Of a stretch of 64,000 bases of DNA, positions 1-12,782 are shown piece after piece. The stretch's first letter is position 1. Each line of letters begins with the position of its first letter. The position numbers and the translations under genes are program-made. Origin of the DNA: Bolinopsis microptera (taxonomy: Eukaryota > Ctenophora > Tentaculata > Lobata > Bolinopsidae); contig NC_087074.1 of the NCBI RefSeq assembly GCF_026151205.1, positions 16,377,962 through 16,441,961 on the forward strand. The letters are read 5' to 3'. The notes beneath the pieces are model-generated. The model was not told where the DNA came from and searched no databases. It was given only the letters and a program-made list of their open reading frames with translations.

Positions 1-585
1 GTAATACAGTAATGTATGTGATTTTCGCGTTTTTCCTCATTTATTCTGATCATGGATATTGATTGATACTAAGATTTTCACATTTATGAGAGTTTTTGAA
101 TTTTGGTCGCGTAATTTTGATTTTATTTGATTTTTGAACAAAATCTTTGTTTAATTAGATTTCCCTTTTTTTTACCAGTGGCTTACAAGCTTCTGGGTCC
201 TGTTTTGAATTTTTTTGAGTGGATTGTTAGGGCCCTGGCATTTGCCGACAAAGCGGTTTTTATTTTTATGTTTTATAATCCTGTTGATTTTGTGGGATAC
301 TGAAGGGAAAGGAAGCAGTTCTAACGAGCTCTTCTCAAACACAAGGATATAACTTGTGAACTCGGCTAGTATATATGAAACATTTGTCATGGAGTTGTAG
401 AGGGAGTTATGTGCCTCGCCGGGCTAAAGTAGTGGATGACCTTGCTGTACGGCAAGTTAAACAAGGATCTGAAACTACTAGGTTCCGTACAGACTCAACT
501 CTGCACCCGTGTCAATATGTTCATTATATGCAAGCCTCTTGATTTATATACCGTTTTGAAAATTTTTCAAATCTAAAAATCTATC
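1..585. other. AT-rich non-coding lead-in
   Basis: No gene, RNA or mobile-element signature is visible. The stretch is T-rich at first and becomes less biased before the satellite array that follows. The only open frame is 72 codons and resembles nothing I know. Confidence 0.5.
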
Positions 586-1838
586 TAACTCACCAGTGTG
601 AAGGTTACAAACTCACCAGTGTGAAGGTTACAAACTCACCAGTGTGAAGGCTACAAACTCACCAGTGTGAAGGCTACAAACTCACCAGTGTGAAGGTTAC
701 AAACTCACCAGTGTGAAGGTTACAAACTCACCAGTGTGAAGGTTACAAACTCACCAGTGTGAAGGTTACAAACTCACCAGTGTGAAGGCTACAAACTCAC
801 CAGTGTGAAGGTTACAAACTCACCAGTGTGAAGGCTACAACCTCACCAGTGTGAAGGTTACAAACTCACCAGTGTGAAGGTTACAAACTCACCAGTGTGA
901 AGGTTACAAACTCACCAGTGTGAAGGTTACAAACTCACCAGTGTGAAAGCTACAAACTCACCAGTGTGAAGGTTACAAACTCACCAGTGTGAAGGTTACA
1001 AACTCACCAGTGTGAAAGCTACAAACTCACCAGTGTGAAGGTTACAAACTCACCAGTGTGAAAGCTACAAACTCACCAGTGTGAAGGTTACAAACTCACC
1101 AGTGTGAAGGCTACAAACTCACCATGGTGTGAAGGTTACAAACTCACCAGTGTGAAGGTTACAAACTCACCAGTATGAAGGTTACAAATTCACCAGTGTG
1201 AGGGTTACAAACTCACCAGTGTGAAGGTTACAAACTCACCATGGTGTGAAAGCTACAAACTCACCATGGTGTGAAGGTTACAAACTCACCAGTGTGAAGG
1301 TTACAAACTCACCATGGTGTGAAAGCTACAAACTCACCATGGTGTGAAGGTTACAAACTCACCAGTGTGAAGGTTACAAACTCACCAGTGCGAAGGTCAC
1401 AAACTTACCAGTGTGAGGGCTACAAACTCAATAGTGTGAAGGTTACAAACTCACCAGTGTGAAGGTTACAAACTCACCAGTGTGAAGGTTACAAACTCAC
1501 CAGTGTGAAGGTTACAAACTCACCAGTGTGAAGGTCACAAACTCACCAGTGTGAAGGTTACAAACTCACCAGTGTGAAGGTTACAAACTCACCAGTGTGA
1601 AGGTTACAAACTCACCAGTGTGAAGGTTACAAACTCACTAGTGCGAAGGTTACAAACTCACCAGTGTGAAGGTAACAAACTCACCAGTGTGAAGGTTACA
1701 AACTCACCAGTGTGAAGGTTACAAACTCACCAGTGTGAAGGTTACAAACTCACCAGTGTGAAGGTCACAAACTCACCTGCAGTGTGAAGGTTACAAACTC
1801 ACCAGTGTGAAGGTTACAAACTCACCAGTGTGAAGGTC
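586..1838. repeat. 23-bp tandem satellite, about 54 copies
   Basis: A 23-bp unit built around CTCACCAGTGTGAAGG plus TTACAAA is repeated head to tail. Variants include a GCTACAAA ending and a 2-bp insertion form (CACCATGGTGTG) concentrated at about 1120-1350. CACCAGTGTG is itself near-palindromic (CAC..GTG). The array stops abruptly at about 1838 in unique sequence. There is no coding potential. Confidence 0.95.
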
Positions 1839-2045
1839 TCCTACGTCATACCTTGCCGTTGTTTCTGCTATCACAAACATTAACTATTTCTAATAACGAG
1901 GTGATGTTAGTAACGAGCTGCCTATATTGTTAGTTATATAGTATAATAACACGGGTTACACTAGTATAATATCTATAGCTTAGGATACGTATTAGTATGA
2001 GTATATTAGTGTAATATATAAGTGTATAAGTATAAGAGAAATCAT

Positions 2046-3463
2046 TTCCTTGTGAGCTAATTGTAACGTTAACAGTTGTTCCTTGTGAGCTTATTGTAAC
2101 GTTAACAGTTGTTCCTTGTGAGCTTATTGTAACGTTAACAGTTGTTCCTTGTGAGCTTATTGTAACGTTAACAGTTGTTTCTTGTGAGCTTATTGTAACG
2201 TTAACAGTTGTTCCTTGTGAGCTTATTGTAACGTTAACAGTTGTTCCTTGTGAGCTTATTGTAACGTTAACAGTTGTTCCTTGTGAGCTTATTGTAACGT
2301 TAACAGTTGTTCCTTGTGAGCTTATTGTAACGTTAACAGTTGTTCCTTGTGAGCTTATTGTAACGTTAACAGTTGTTCCTTGTGAGCTTATTGTAACGTT
2401 AACAGTTGTTCCTTGTGAGCTTATTGTAACGTTAACAGTTGTTCCTTGTGAGCTTATTGTAACGTTAACAGTTGTTCCTTGTGAGCTTATTGTAACGTTA
2501 ACAGTTGTTCCTTGTGAGCTTATTGTAACGTTAACAGTTGTTCCTTGTGAGCTTATTGTAACGTTAACAGTTGTTCCTTGTGAGCTTATTGTAACGTTAA
2601 CAGTTGTTCCTTGTGAGCTTATTGTAACGTTAACAGTTGTTCCTTGTGAGCTTATTGTAACGTTAACAGTTGTTCCTTGTGAGCTTATTGTAACGTTAAC
2701 AGTTGTTCCTTGTGAGCTTATTGTAACGTTAACAGTTGTTCCTTGTGAGCTTATTGTAACGTTAACAGTTGTTCCTTGTGAGCTTATTGTAACGTTAACA
2801 GTTGTTCCTTGTGAGCTTATTGTAACGTTAACAGTTGTTCCTTGTGAGCTTATTGTAACGTTAACAGTTGTTCCTTGTGAGCTTATTGTAACGTTAACAG
2901 TTGTTCCTTGTGAGCTTATTGTAACGTTAACAGTTGTTCCTTGTGAGCTTATTGTAACGTTAACAGTTGTTCCTTGTGAGCTTATTGTAACGTTAACAGT
3001 TGTTCCTTGTGAGCTTATTGTAACGTTAACAGTTGTTCCTTGTGAGCTTATTGTAACGTTAACAGTTGTTCCTTGTGAGCTTATTGTAACGTTAACAGTT
3101 GTTCCTTGTGAGCTTATTGTAACGTTAACAGTTGTTCCTTGTGAGCTTATTGTAACGTTAACAGTTGTTCCTTGTGAGCTTATTGTAACGTTAACAGTTG
3201 TTCCTTGTGAGCTTATTGTAACGTTAACAGTTGTTCCTTGTGAGCTTTTTGTAACGTTAACAGTTGTTCCTTGTGAGCTTATTGTAACGTTAACAGTTGT
3301 TCCTTGTGAGCTTATTGTAACGTTAACAGTTGTTCCTTGTGAGCTTATTGTAACGTTAACAGTTGTTCCTTGTGAGCTTATTGTAACGTTAACAGTTGTT
3401 CTTTGTGAGCTTATTGTAACGTTAACAGTTGTTCCTTGTGAGCTTATTGTAACGTTAACAGTT
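2046..3463. repeat. 33-bp tandem satellite, about 43 near-identical copies
   Basis: A 33-bp unit (TTCCTTGTGAGCTTATT followed by GTAACGTTAACAGTTG) repeats with almost no divergence; I saw only a few single-base variants, for example near 2176, 3247 and 3401. Each unit carries the palindrome GTTAAC inside AACGTTAAC. Such homogeneity over 1.4 kb points to recent amplification or ongoing homogenisation. Confidence 0.95.
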
Positions 3464-5885
3464 GCGAACTACCTTATATCGGGTACAATAATTGACGTGC
3501 ATTATATTTTCAACCGAATTTTAGCCGTTCAAAAATCTGACTGCGAAACCGAAAAGTTCGGTCTCAATGCAGTGGCGTAACGTTGCATGTTGGCGCACAA
3601 CTCATTATTTAAACTAACTATTTAAACTCATTATTTAAACTAACTATTTAAACTCATTATTTAAACTAACTATTTAAGCATTTTACTGGAGACAAACTGA
3701 GCTCCGTAATTGAAGAGTCAGTTTACCAACAAATCAATTACATAACTAAATAACAAGTCTCTACAATTGTTGTCGGCTTCCCTGGCCCTGTTGTCGGCCC
3801 CCAACAACAGGGCCAGGGAAGGGTTCTTTGTGTTTATAATTACAAAGAGTTTACGCGAATATGAACAATAAAACAATATATTTCAAGGTTTTAAACACAA
3901 AAGGTAACGGACAAAGCTCCGAAAAGGAACTACAGAGAAATAAAAGGTAGTGAAACTTGGAACCTCCCTTTTCAAACAGTTTTCTACGTCACATGAGTTG
4001 ATAAGGTGGTCACAATGGTATAAACCAGTATGAACACTTCTCTACGTCACATGAGTTGATAAGGTGGTCACAAATTCCAATCAATGATACGCCCTTCACA
4101 ACGTTTAAAATGTACAGATTTTTGTCTGAATAGGAATACAATGTCTACAATATATAGGAATAAATTAGGTGGTAACTATAGTGGTATGAGTGGTATGTCA
4201 AACAAACAAAGGGAGACCTGCGAGACCAGTAACAAACAAGCGATTTGTATGAATAGCCGGCGGAAATTGTCTAACATTCTAACATAATTAAATAAATGTT
4301 TAAGTAACACAACTACATGATTGCTGATAACCGTGGCTAGTAAGTAGTAGCAGCCACTGACTACTATGAATTAGCTGTGGGTAATACAATGTGATTATTA
4401 ACAGAAGTGACTCAGAAGTGTGACTAACGTCTAACAGTGGCCCTGTAGTGGAAAAGTTCAACAATCAACAGCGTGTTATTTCATTCAACTGCAGTTAAAT
4501 CTAGCGTCGATTCTATCATTATCAATTATCGATCGATAAATGACCAATTGCTGATCAATAAATGATTGTCGATCAATTACTGATCACTTACTGAATTACG
4601 AAATTGAAACAATTTGGAGCAAAACATTTGACTGAAAATTGAAAAAAGGCCCAAAAACAGATCGTTTTATCAAAACCCAACTAGTGGGTACAATACAAAT
4701 GTATGTGCATTTACGGTATGTGATAAAACCATTTGTGGTTAAGAAATTGGGCCCATTTAAAATAGTTCAGGGAAACTTTATAATTGCTCTAATTAATTAC
4801 TAAAATAGTGGAACGTTGTAATTGTTTGATATATAATATTAATTATGATAATGCCAAACGTTATACTTGTGTAATGTGTAATTAACGTAAGAAAAAGTAA
4901 ATTTACTGACGTACAACAGTCAGTATTTAATTCAGATTCTATATTTGTAACAACTAATTAATTAATGAACAGTAAACAAGGCCAGAATCTGGGGTAAAAC
5001 TATTGAACAGTAGTGGACTTGTTACGGAACAAGTTCCGTGACAATTGCTGTAACAAGTATCGTAACAGGTGCTGTAAGTGTAACAAGTATCATAACAGGT
5101 GCTGTGATTGTGAGAAATGCTGTTACTACTGTGATCACGAAAACATTGCAATCTTAAGGATTACGAGTGTGGCCAAGGAAATGATGCCGGGCCGGGAAAT
5201 CCGCGGCGAAATCTATGCGGAAATGAGTGGGGTCGGGGAGAGTGGGAGGTTGTCTGACCCTCTAGACCCGACCATTACTCCAAGTACTCTTAATTATAAT
5301 TGTAATCTTAATTAGAAAGCTGCACTAGATCACCGCGTGATAACCCTACTTTTCAGCAAGTCAAGGAACAGATCCTAATTAAACTTAAAGGTGAGTAGGG
5401 TATGGCTGTAGTTGCTGGTTGTTGGGCAGCAATGATCGCTGGTTGTGGGGCAGCGGGACTCCCTTGATAGTTGATAATTGTCTAGGTCGTTAGTTGAAAA
5501 CGATTTATTTCTAAGTTGGTTTGTCGATGAAAACGCAGCTGTCTAGAGTAAGGTACCCTACTTATAGGTCATTATTGTAGTAATAACAACTATTATAAAG
5601 TGAGTTACTCATAATTCATTATTGTAGTATTAACAACTATTATAAAGTAAGTTACTCATAATTCATTAATGTAGTATTAACAACTATTATAGAGTCAATA
5701 AAAAGAAGCAGGCACCTTCATAAGGTTGAAGGTTGAGTTGATTAATGCGAGTGTATTAAATAAGTGTTAATGATTAATACGAATTAACTAGAAAGGAGGT
5801 ACCAGTTTGCTTAAGTCTCGTGAACTTAAAGTTGGATCTATCCGTCACATGAGACGCGTGAGATATACAGGTTAGTAATCGATGC
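3464..5885. other. Gene-free spacer with small direct repeats
   Basis: No gene is supported. Local structures: a 26-bp repeat (TTATTTAAACTAACTATTTA type) x3 at about 3600-3675; a 35-bp segment containing CTACGTCACATGAGTTGATA present twice at 3982-4075; related GTAACAAGTATCGTAACAGG blocks at about 5050-5105; and a ~49-bp unit x3 (GTAGTATTAACAACTATTAT type) at 5570-5693. The longest open frame, 100 codons at 5013-5315, is rich in Cys, Asn, Lys and Arg because of these repeats. Confidence 0.6.
3778..3820. repeat. Perfect 17-bp inverted repeat with 9-nt loop
   Basis: TTCCCTGGCCCTGTTGT at 3778-3794 is matched exactly by its reverse complement at 3804-3820. The hairpin is GC-rich in an AT-rich spacer. 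It is not followed by a T run and is not part of a recognised RNA gene. Confidence 0.85.
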
Positions 5886-6351
5886 TGCCTGGGTAACAAG
5901 ATTGTTGCCTGGGTAACAAGATTGTTGCCTGGGTAACAAGATTGTTGCCTGGGTACTTACAAGATTGTTGCCTGGGTAACAAGATTGTTGCCTGGGTGAC
6001 AAGATTGTTGCCTGGCTGACAAGATTGTTGCCTGGGTAACAAGATTGTTGCCTGTGTTATTACAAGATTGTTGCCTGGGTAACAAGATTGTTGCCTGAGT
6101 AACAAGATTGTTGCCTGGGTAACATGATTGTTGCCTGGGTAACAAGATTGTTGCCTGGGTAATTACAAGATTGTTGCCTGGGTAACAAGATCGTTGTCTG
6201 GATAACAAGATCGTTGACTTGGTAACATGATTGTTGCCTGGGTTACAAGATTGTTGCCTGGGTTACAAGATTGTTGCCTGTGTAACAAGATTGTTGCCTG
6301 GGTAACAAGATTGTTGCCCGGGTAACAAGATTGTTGCCCGGGTTATTACAA
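5886..6351. repeat. 20-bp tandem satellite with 24-bp variants
   Basis: The unit GTTGCCTGGGTAACAAGATT is repeated about 22 times. Some units carry an extra TTAC or ATTAC. The minus-strand open frames here (NNLVTQATILLPRQQSC-like) are by-products of the repeat and are not genes. Confidence 0.95.
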
Positions 6352-6399
6352 GATTCCTCCACTATATTCAGACAAGTGCAACTACAAGATGATAACGAG

Positions 6400-6917
6400 T
6401 TCTGACTGTTAACTAGCAACTGTTCTGACTGTTACCTAGCAACTGTTCTGACTGTTACCTAGCAACTGTTCTGACTGTTACCTAGCAACTGTTCTGACTG
6501 TTACCTAGCAACTGTTCTGACTGTTACCTAGCAACTGTTCTGACTGTTACCTAGCAACTGTTCTGACTGTTACCTAGCAACTGTTCTGACTGTTACCTAG
6601 CAACTGTTCTGACTGTTACCTAGCAACTGTTCTGACTGTTACCTAGCAACTGTTCTGACTGTTACCTAGCAACTGTTCTGACTGTTACCTAGGAACTGTT
6701 CTGACTGTTACCTAGGAACTGTTCTGACTGTTACCTAGCAACTGTTCTGACTGTTACCTAGCAACTGTTCTGACTGTTACCTAGCAACTGTTCTGACTGT
6801 TACCTAGTAACTGTTCTGACTGTTACCTAGCAACTGTTGTGACTGTTACCTAGCAACTGTTCTGACTGTTACCTAGCAACTGTTCTGACTGTTACCTAGC
6901 AACTGTTCTGACTGTTG
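6400..6917. repeat. 23-bp tandem satellite, about 22 copies
   Basis: The unit CTGACTGTTACCTAGCAACTGTT repeats with very few changes (GCAACT to GGAACT in two units, GTAACT in one). It starts about 50 bp after the end of the 20-bp array, so two unrelated minisatellites lie nearly back to back. Confidence 0.95.
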
Positions 6918-8696
6918 CCAGCAGGATGTTTATTTGAAAGCTTCTGAAACAATTCACTCGCTATTTATACCTCCTATTCATGGTTTAGTTCCTGCTCTGC
7001 TGGTGGTATACACTATACAGTAGATATATATATATATACATAATCTCTCTCATCCCAATCCTAAATAGCGCTACTACCCCCTACCTAGCAACTATTTCGC
7101 CGCCCTACTTTGCTTATCAAGTAGACAGGTATCTGACCTGTAAGCAGACCCTTTTGCATAACCCATCCCCCAGAGCTCTCTTAACAGGACCCAGTCATTG
7201 TTAAGACGAGTCTAGCAAACATTAAGGATAGCGTTTAAACCATTGTTAAGCAGGGAGACAGGTAGCAGCCCCTCTCAATCTGAATTTAGAGCAGCTCTCT
7301 GAATTACCCTGCTGCATATTTATACCAGCTCCAAGTTTAGGGACGCCTGGATCATTGGGACCGAGTCCAGGGAGGCGCAGGTGAGATGCCGCTAATCGTC
7401 CATTAGAGAGTCCTTTCTCTCCCTCCCCCTCTCTCTCTCTCTCTCTCTCTACCTTAGTATACTGTCACGTGACTAGCTACCGGGTCACGTGACTAGTTAC
7501 CGGGTCACCTGGTCTGAGGTGATGTTTTCTAAAGGCTGAGTTTTTACACTCACTCCGTTATAGCAGGGTGTAAGACAGCTCAGTACTGGCAGGAAGAGAG
7601 AGAGAGGGAGGGAGGGAGGATATATAGAGAGAGTGTGTGGAGAGTGGAGCTTGTGGTTAACGCTGAGATTGTATGAGTGAGGTGACAAATAAAGTGCAGC
7701 CCGTATAAAATCTAAAGATATTGCAATCTGATGATAACGGTTTCGATGGTGCCCTTTCCGCAGATTGGTCAACTAAAATGCCCGCGTCAATGGTGCAATG
7801 AACCTTACAGATAACCCAATTGATCCGATTTATATTCACATCAAAACAGTACGAAAATTAGTACGCATTATCCATCCTAATACTGCTGTTCTTTATTGAA
7901 ATATGACTCGACTTACTTCTTAACCTTTGTAGCGTCTGTCAGACTAAGATAATAAAAGCTAATAAAGGCTAATAAAGTAATAAGCCTAAGGTAATTCATT
8001 AAAGTTTATTCAAAATTTAATCATTAATTAGAATATGTCAGAAAATTAAACAAAGACAAAAATTTACAAGAACGATATTATTATTACAGCGTCAGTATAC
8101 TCGGTCTATTGATCTATAATAATAAGCTAGGTCTCCTCCCCTCGAGAGAGAGATGAAAAGCTCAAATGATAGAAACTTACGAACAATACGTTTCCCAGAC
8201 GATAACACAGTGCACAGTAACGTTGCGTTCACAGCAGCTGAGTATTGTGTAGTACACACGAAGAGACATTTTTCCATGTGGTTCTGTTACAGCCTGTCTA
8301 AAGCTTACAGTAGCGAGATGGAGTGAATTGTGAAGCTACAGCTGGGACATGTTAAAATATATACCAACTATTTAGAATAGTAAGCAGTACTCGACTGGGG
8401 TTCCGGCAAACATTGCACCCCCGGCCAAAATTCATTGATTAACCTCCGGCACCGGCCCCGGCTGAAATCTTAAATTGTCCTGAGAGTAAGCTGGTCCTTT
8501 TTTGAGAACTTTAGCACTGATTTTTCAGCTGGTATGTGCAAAAAACACGAATTTGTGGAATAAAAGTTACAATCTAGTATATGAATTGAGGCTCTGATGA
8601 CCATCCTCAGCGCACCCTCAGCAGCCTCAGCCCCGACAGAAGAAGGCACCCCGACCAAAATCTAACTCCCGGTTTCCACTGGTAGTGGTCAGCCCC
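6918..8696. other. Gene-free spacer with CT microsatellite
   Basis: No gene is recognised. There is a (CT)n run at about 7420-7450, a purine-rich GAGG run at 7595-7620, and a 21-bp duplication with two TCACGTGACTA motifs at about 7463-7505. Open frames of 60-90 codons resemble no known protein. Confidence 0.55.
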
Positions 8697-10079
8697 TTAA
8701 GGGGGGGGGGGGGGGGGTTCATCCTGATTTTTTTTGTGAAACTTGGTTTCGAGATAGCAGTTGGCTAACAGACTAGGACCAGTGACCGAACTTTTGAGGG
8801 GATCCCGGACCCCGACCGCCAAACGGTGCCCGCGGGGCAGCCACGCCCATATTTGGTCCAAATTAGGCCCAATTTAGCCAAATACCCTGAACATGCCCAA
8901 AATCCAGATTTTAGGTGCTCTACTTGTAGCTAGTGGTCCCCTGAACTCGTATATGAATTTTCATCAAGATTGGACAAGAAATGACTGAGTTATGAGCCAA
9001 AAACCATATGGGGGCATACGCACCAAATTTGATCGATTTTGGCCCATAAATTGGTCAAATATCAATATTTTTGAATGAAACTAACTTTATATGGAAGGTA
9101 AGCCTATACTACACATTATCTATGATTATCAGCTCAGTAACTACCTAACTGTGGATTCTGTGTTCAAATAATAGCAAAAAAATGAACAAAATTGCCCATA
9201 TCTCAGTTCGCGATAATTGCAAAACTGACTTCGCTTAAAACAATAGAACTCAATAGAGTTTCAATATTTTTACATGAAATTTTCAGAATCAACGTAGAAT
9301 CGCATTTCGACCTTAAGTTTTGTATTGGAATTTTGAGTTAGGCCTTTAAAAAAATTTGGCGGCCAAATTTTGAATTTTGCAGTGCAAATTTTGGAATTTG
9401 GCCGCCAAATTTTTTTAAAGGCCTAACTCAAAATTCCAATACAAAACTTAAGGTCGAAATGCAATTCTACGTTGATTCTAAAAAATTTCATGTAAAAATA
9501 TTGAAACCCTATTGAGTTCTATTGTTTTGAGCGAAATCAGTTTTGCAAATATCGCGAACTGAGATATATGCGATTTTGTTCATTTTTTGCTATTATTTGA
9601 ACGCAGAATCCACAGTTAGGTAGATATTGAGCTGATAATCATAGAGAATGTGTAGTATAAGCTTACCTTCCATATAAATTTGGTTTCATTCAAAAATATT
9701 GATATTTGACCAATTTATGGGCCAAAATCTATCAATTTTGGAGCGTGTGCCCAAATATGGTCATATGCTTTTTGGCTCATAACTCAGTCATTTTTTGTCC
9801 AATCTCGATGAAATTTCATATACGAGTTCAAGGGACCACTAGCTACAAGTAGAGCACCTAAAATCTGGATTTTGGGCATGTTCAGGGTATTTGGCTAAAT
9901 TGGGCCTAATTTGGACCAAATATGGGCGTGGCTGCCCCGCGGGCACCGTTTGGCGTTTGGGGTCCGGGACCCCCTCAAAAGTTTAGTCACTGGTCCTAGT
10001 TTGTTGGTCAGCTGCTATCTCGAAACCAAGTTTCACAAAAAAATCAGGGTGAACCCCCCCCCCCCCCCCCCCCCCTTAA
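8697..10079. mobile_element. 1.38-kb fold-back element flanked by TTAA
   Basis: The two halves (8701-9381 and 9383-10075) are near-complete reverse complements with almost no loop; the centre is at about 9382. The outer ends are a 17-nt G run on the left and a 22-nt C run on the right. TTAA flanks both sides (8697-8700 and 10076-10079), the target duplication typical of piggyBac-type transposition. It encodes no transposase, so it is a non-autonomous fold-back or giant MITE. Attribution to the piggyBac superfamily rests only on the TTAA. Confidence 0.85.
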
Positions 10080-10838
10080 TAAGATGTCACAAACTTAACG
10101 GGTGATACTCGTAAAATATCTGTTCCATATATTGGACCGTCGACGAGTCCAACTCGGCGCGCGTCCTGGTAGGTTGTAAAACTACAATCACAAACGGACC
10201 ACTGGAAATTCACGAAGTTTACTGTGACGTAATTATTAATGATGGACAGCTAACTCATGTACAAATGGTTATATTAATGTTATATTAATGTGATCGTACT
10301 TTCATATTTTTGAAAACATCTGTTCCACGGATAGGTGACTAGGATTACTGGAAATATGTGATTCTAACGCTGGTGGCCACATCTGATGGTTGTTAGTTAA
10401 ATATTGAACACTCCAGCTGCTGCTAATCCAGCTGCTGCTCTAACAGCTCCACTGATATTCCTTCAACAATCAACATATCACTGATAATAAGACACCACGT
10501 TTCATTCCTTCTAGATAATATTATCGCGCTATATTTACAGTGAATGAGACAGCTGTATTACACCTGCCAACTGCACAGAAGATTGTCTCGTATCTTACTT
10601 TATACTTTCAACACTACTATATAACAAATAATTTTAATATTATCTAGCTATCAGTATATCTTGCTTAACAGTAAGGACAACTATTGTGCGTAACGGTAAA
10701 TACTAAATATTGACAGATTAGAGACAGATTGTCATTTCTAAAATACTGATGAGTGGTATTTGCTCCCTTAACAAACAAAAACAAAACAAAAAGCTCATAC
10801 TAATATGAGGGTTATAGAATTAAACTCTTGGGGAGTGG
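10080..10838. other. Gene-free spacer
   Basis: AT-rich sequence with no recognisable gene, tRNA or repeat array. A short GCTGCT-type motif repeats near 10420-10440. Confidence 0.5.
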
Positions 10839-11040
10839 GGGTTTAACTCTAAAGTCTAGGGAGTAGGGGTTACACTCTAAAGTCTAGGGGTGGGGGTTAC
10901 ACTCTAAAGTCTAGGGGTGGGGGTTACACTCTAAAGTCTAGGGGTGGGGGTTACACTCTAAAGTCTAGGGGCGGGGGTTACACTCTAAAGTCTAGGGAGT
11001 GGGGGTTACACTCTAAAGTCAAGGAGTGGGCATGGGGGTT
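10839..11040. repeat. 27-bp G-rich minisatellite, about 7 copies
   Basis: The unit is TTACACTCTAAAGTC followed by TAGGGGTGGGGG. The period is 27 bp (successive TACACTC starts at 10871 and 10898), with slightly longer units at each edge. The G-rich half contains runs that could form G-quadruplexes on the + strand. Confidence 0.9.
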
Positions 11041-12488
11041 AGACAATGGCGGAGGAACAATCTTTATAGCAATGGCAGTAATGAATTTTCCATATTTACG
11101 ACACATTGCTGTGTGTGAAACATCAAAACGTCGAAAACGAACATGTGATTACAACTGTGAGTGTGCTATCTACAGTAAATAAGACAGCGACATTACAAAT
11201 ACTCTAGTGCGTGCTCCAACTAACCCTCTACCCTCTACTTCCTCTCCCTACCCACTAACTGGTCTCTACTAATGTAGTTATCCAATTTGTTCTTCGGTTT
11301 TTGTACAATAATGGATAAATTGGTTTGTCTTGCAATTTATAAATATACCCGTGTAGGCTGCATCACATCTAAATCGAACGGTTATTTCTAGGCTATTCTC
11401 TACAATCACATTATCATTAAACTATCTTTACACTCGACTTCTGCCTGATCCAGAGGATGTCACCATTTTACCTTCACACAGACATCGAACGATGACAGAA
11501 GATGACGATCAGACCTCATTAAAACTATCTTTACTGTCTAACATCCAAAATGGCAAATATGAATAAATCTATGAGCCAGCAGCTGGGTTTTTAACCTTAA
11601 TTACTAATCTCAGAACTGTTATCTAGCATCTTAGAATTTATTCATTATTGTGGTAGTCGGTCACTATACTTATACTCTTATAGTAACTATAGTAACTATA
11701 GTGACTCTGCAGTCAAAGTTAGTCGTTGTGCAGATCGTAACACGTGGAATTATCGTCCTTAGTGGGTTAATTAAAAAGAGAACGTCCCTACTGATAGAGT
11801 AATATAGGGTCAGTGAATAGTGAGTTGGATTATCTTAATAATCACGTGGGATTGGGCGTTAGTGAGGGGCACATGGTTAAATTGGGCGACTCCTGTCCAA
11901 CTCCAAAGTTAGGTTTTTTGAACAATAGTTTATGTCAGATCCAACTATACGATTTTCTTGAAACTTTCCAGATAGTAAAATAGCTTTACTACGAATAATC
12001 TGTGCAAGTTTGGGTGAATTTCTAAGTGCCAAATTTGAGATATCATTTCAAACACAAGAAAAAAGTGCTGTCACTGTCGGACAGGAGTCGTGTTACCCAT
12101 GGTTGTTAATGCAAACTATCCGCCGTTAAATTGATGGGATGGATGTTTGATGATAAGCTCCTGGGTTAGGATGATAAAATGATATTTTATCTGCTCACAG
12201 CTCAGTACCAAGGAAATTTTGTTTTCATACGTTAGGAGACTAGCTTTCAATTGCAAAGTTTGACGGAACGAAGGCAATATGAAGATTTGGGATAAATTTC
12301 AAAGGAAAAAGCAATCCCAAATATTGTGTTACTACGAAACTTCCAATCCCTACCACTGTGTTGTAAGGATGAATCACCGTGAGTTACACAAAACAATGAT
12401 TACTAAATAGGGTCGTTATAAACCTGTATACTCACGACAGTAAGTGTAACAAAGACTGTTCTAAATGGCATGGGGCACATGTTCATAC
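11041..12488. other. Gene-free spacer before the photoprotein cluster
   Basis: No coding sequence is supported. A TAGTAACTA-type short repeat is at about 11685-11705. I see no RNA gene or element end. Confidence 0.5.
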
Positions 12489-12782
12489 CACGTGACACAT
12501 AATCTTTTTTTTTGTTGAAACAATTGGTTGTTTTCTTGATAATTTATATTGTTCTGTGTATCACGTGACCAACACGTGCAAACCACGTGGTTCTAGCCAG
12601 TGGTTCATGGTAGAGGACCGCAAAGTGCCGTTGCTTGGAGAGGACAGCTTAGAAGAGTGGTGATCTTAGCTTCAGATCAGGAACAGGTGCCCAGTAGAAT
12701 ATCGTGCTCCTTACTAACAACACACTCAATGTCACGTGGGCACATTTCCCAAGTCACGTGGGCACTATTCTAATGTCACGTG
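12489..12782. promoter_or_regulatory. Cluster of seven CACGTG E-box palindromes
   Basis: CACGTG occurs at 12489, 12562, 12573, 12584, 12733, 12755 and 12777, seven times in 294 bp. Several sit in TCACGTGA or GTCACGTGGG contexts, the core of bHLH sites of the USF/MITF/Myc/CLOCK type. The last site lies where the first photoprotein unit begins, about 3.8 kb upstream of the PP1 start codon. Function is inferred only; the sequence shows just the clustering. Confidence 0.5.

Noticed and set aside
586-3463. Regular direct repeats that superficially resemble a CRISPR array
   Set aside because: The repeats are contiguous with no unique spacers, there are no cas genes, and the DNA is from an animal nucleus.
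5872-6208. Minus-strand open frames of 77 and 83 codons in the 20-bp array
   Set aside because: They are translations of a tandem repeat in two frames and resemble no protein.
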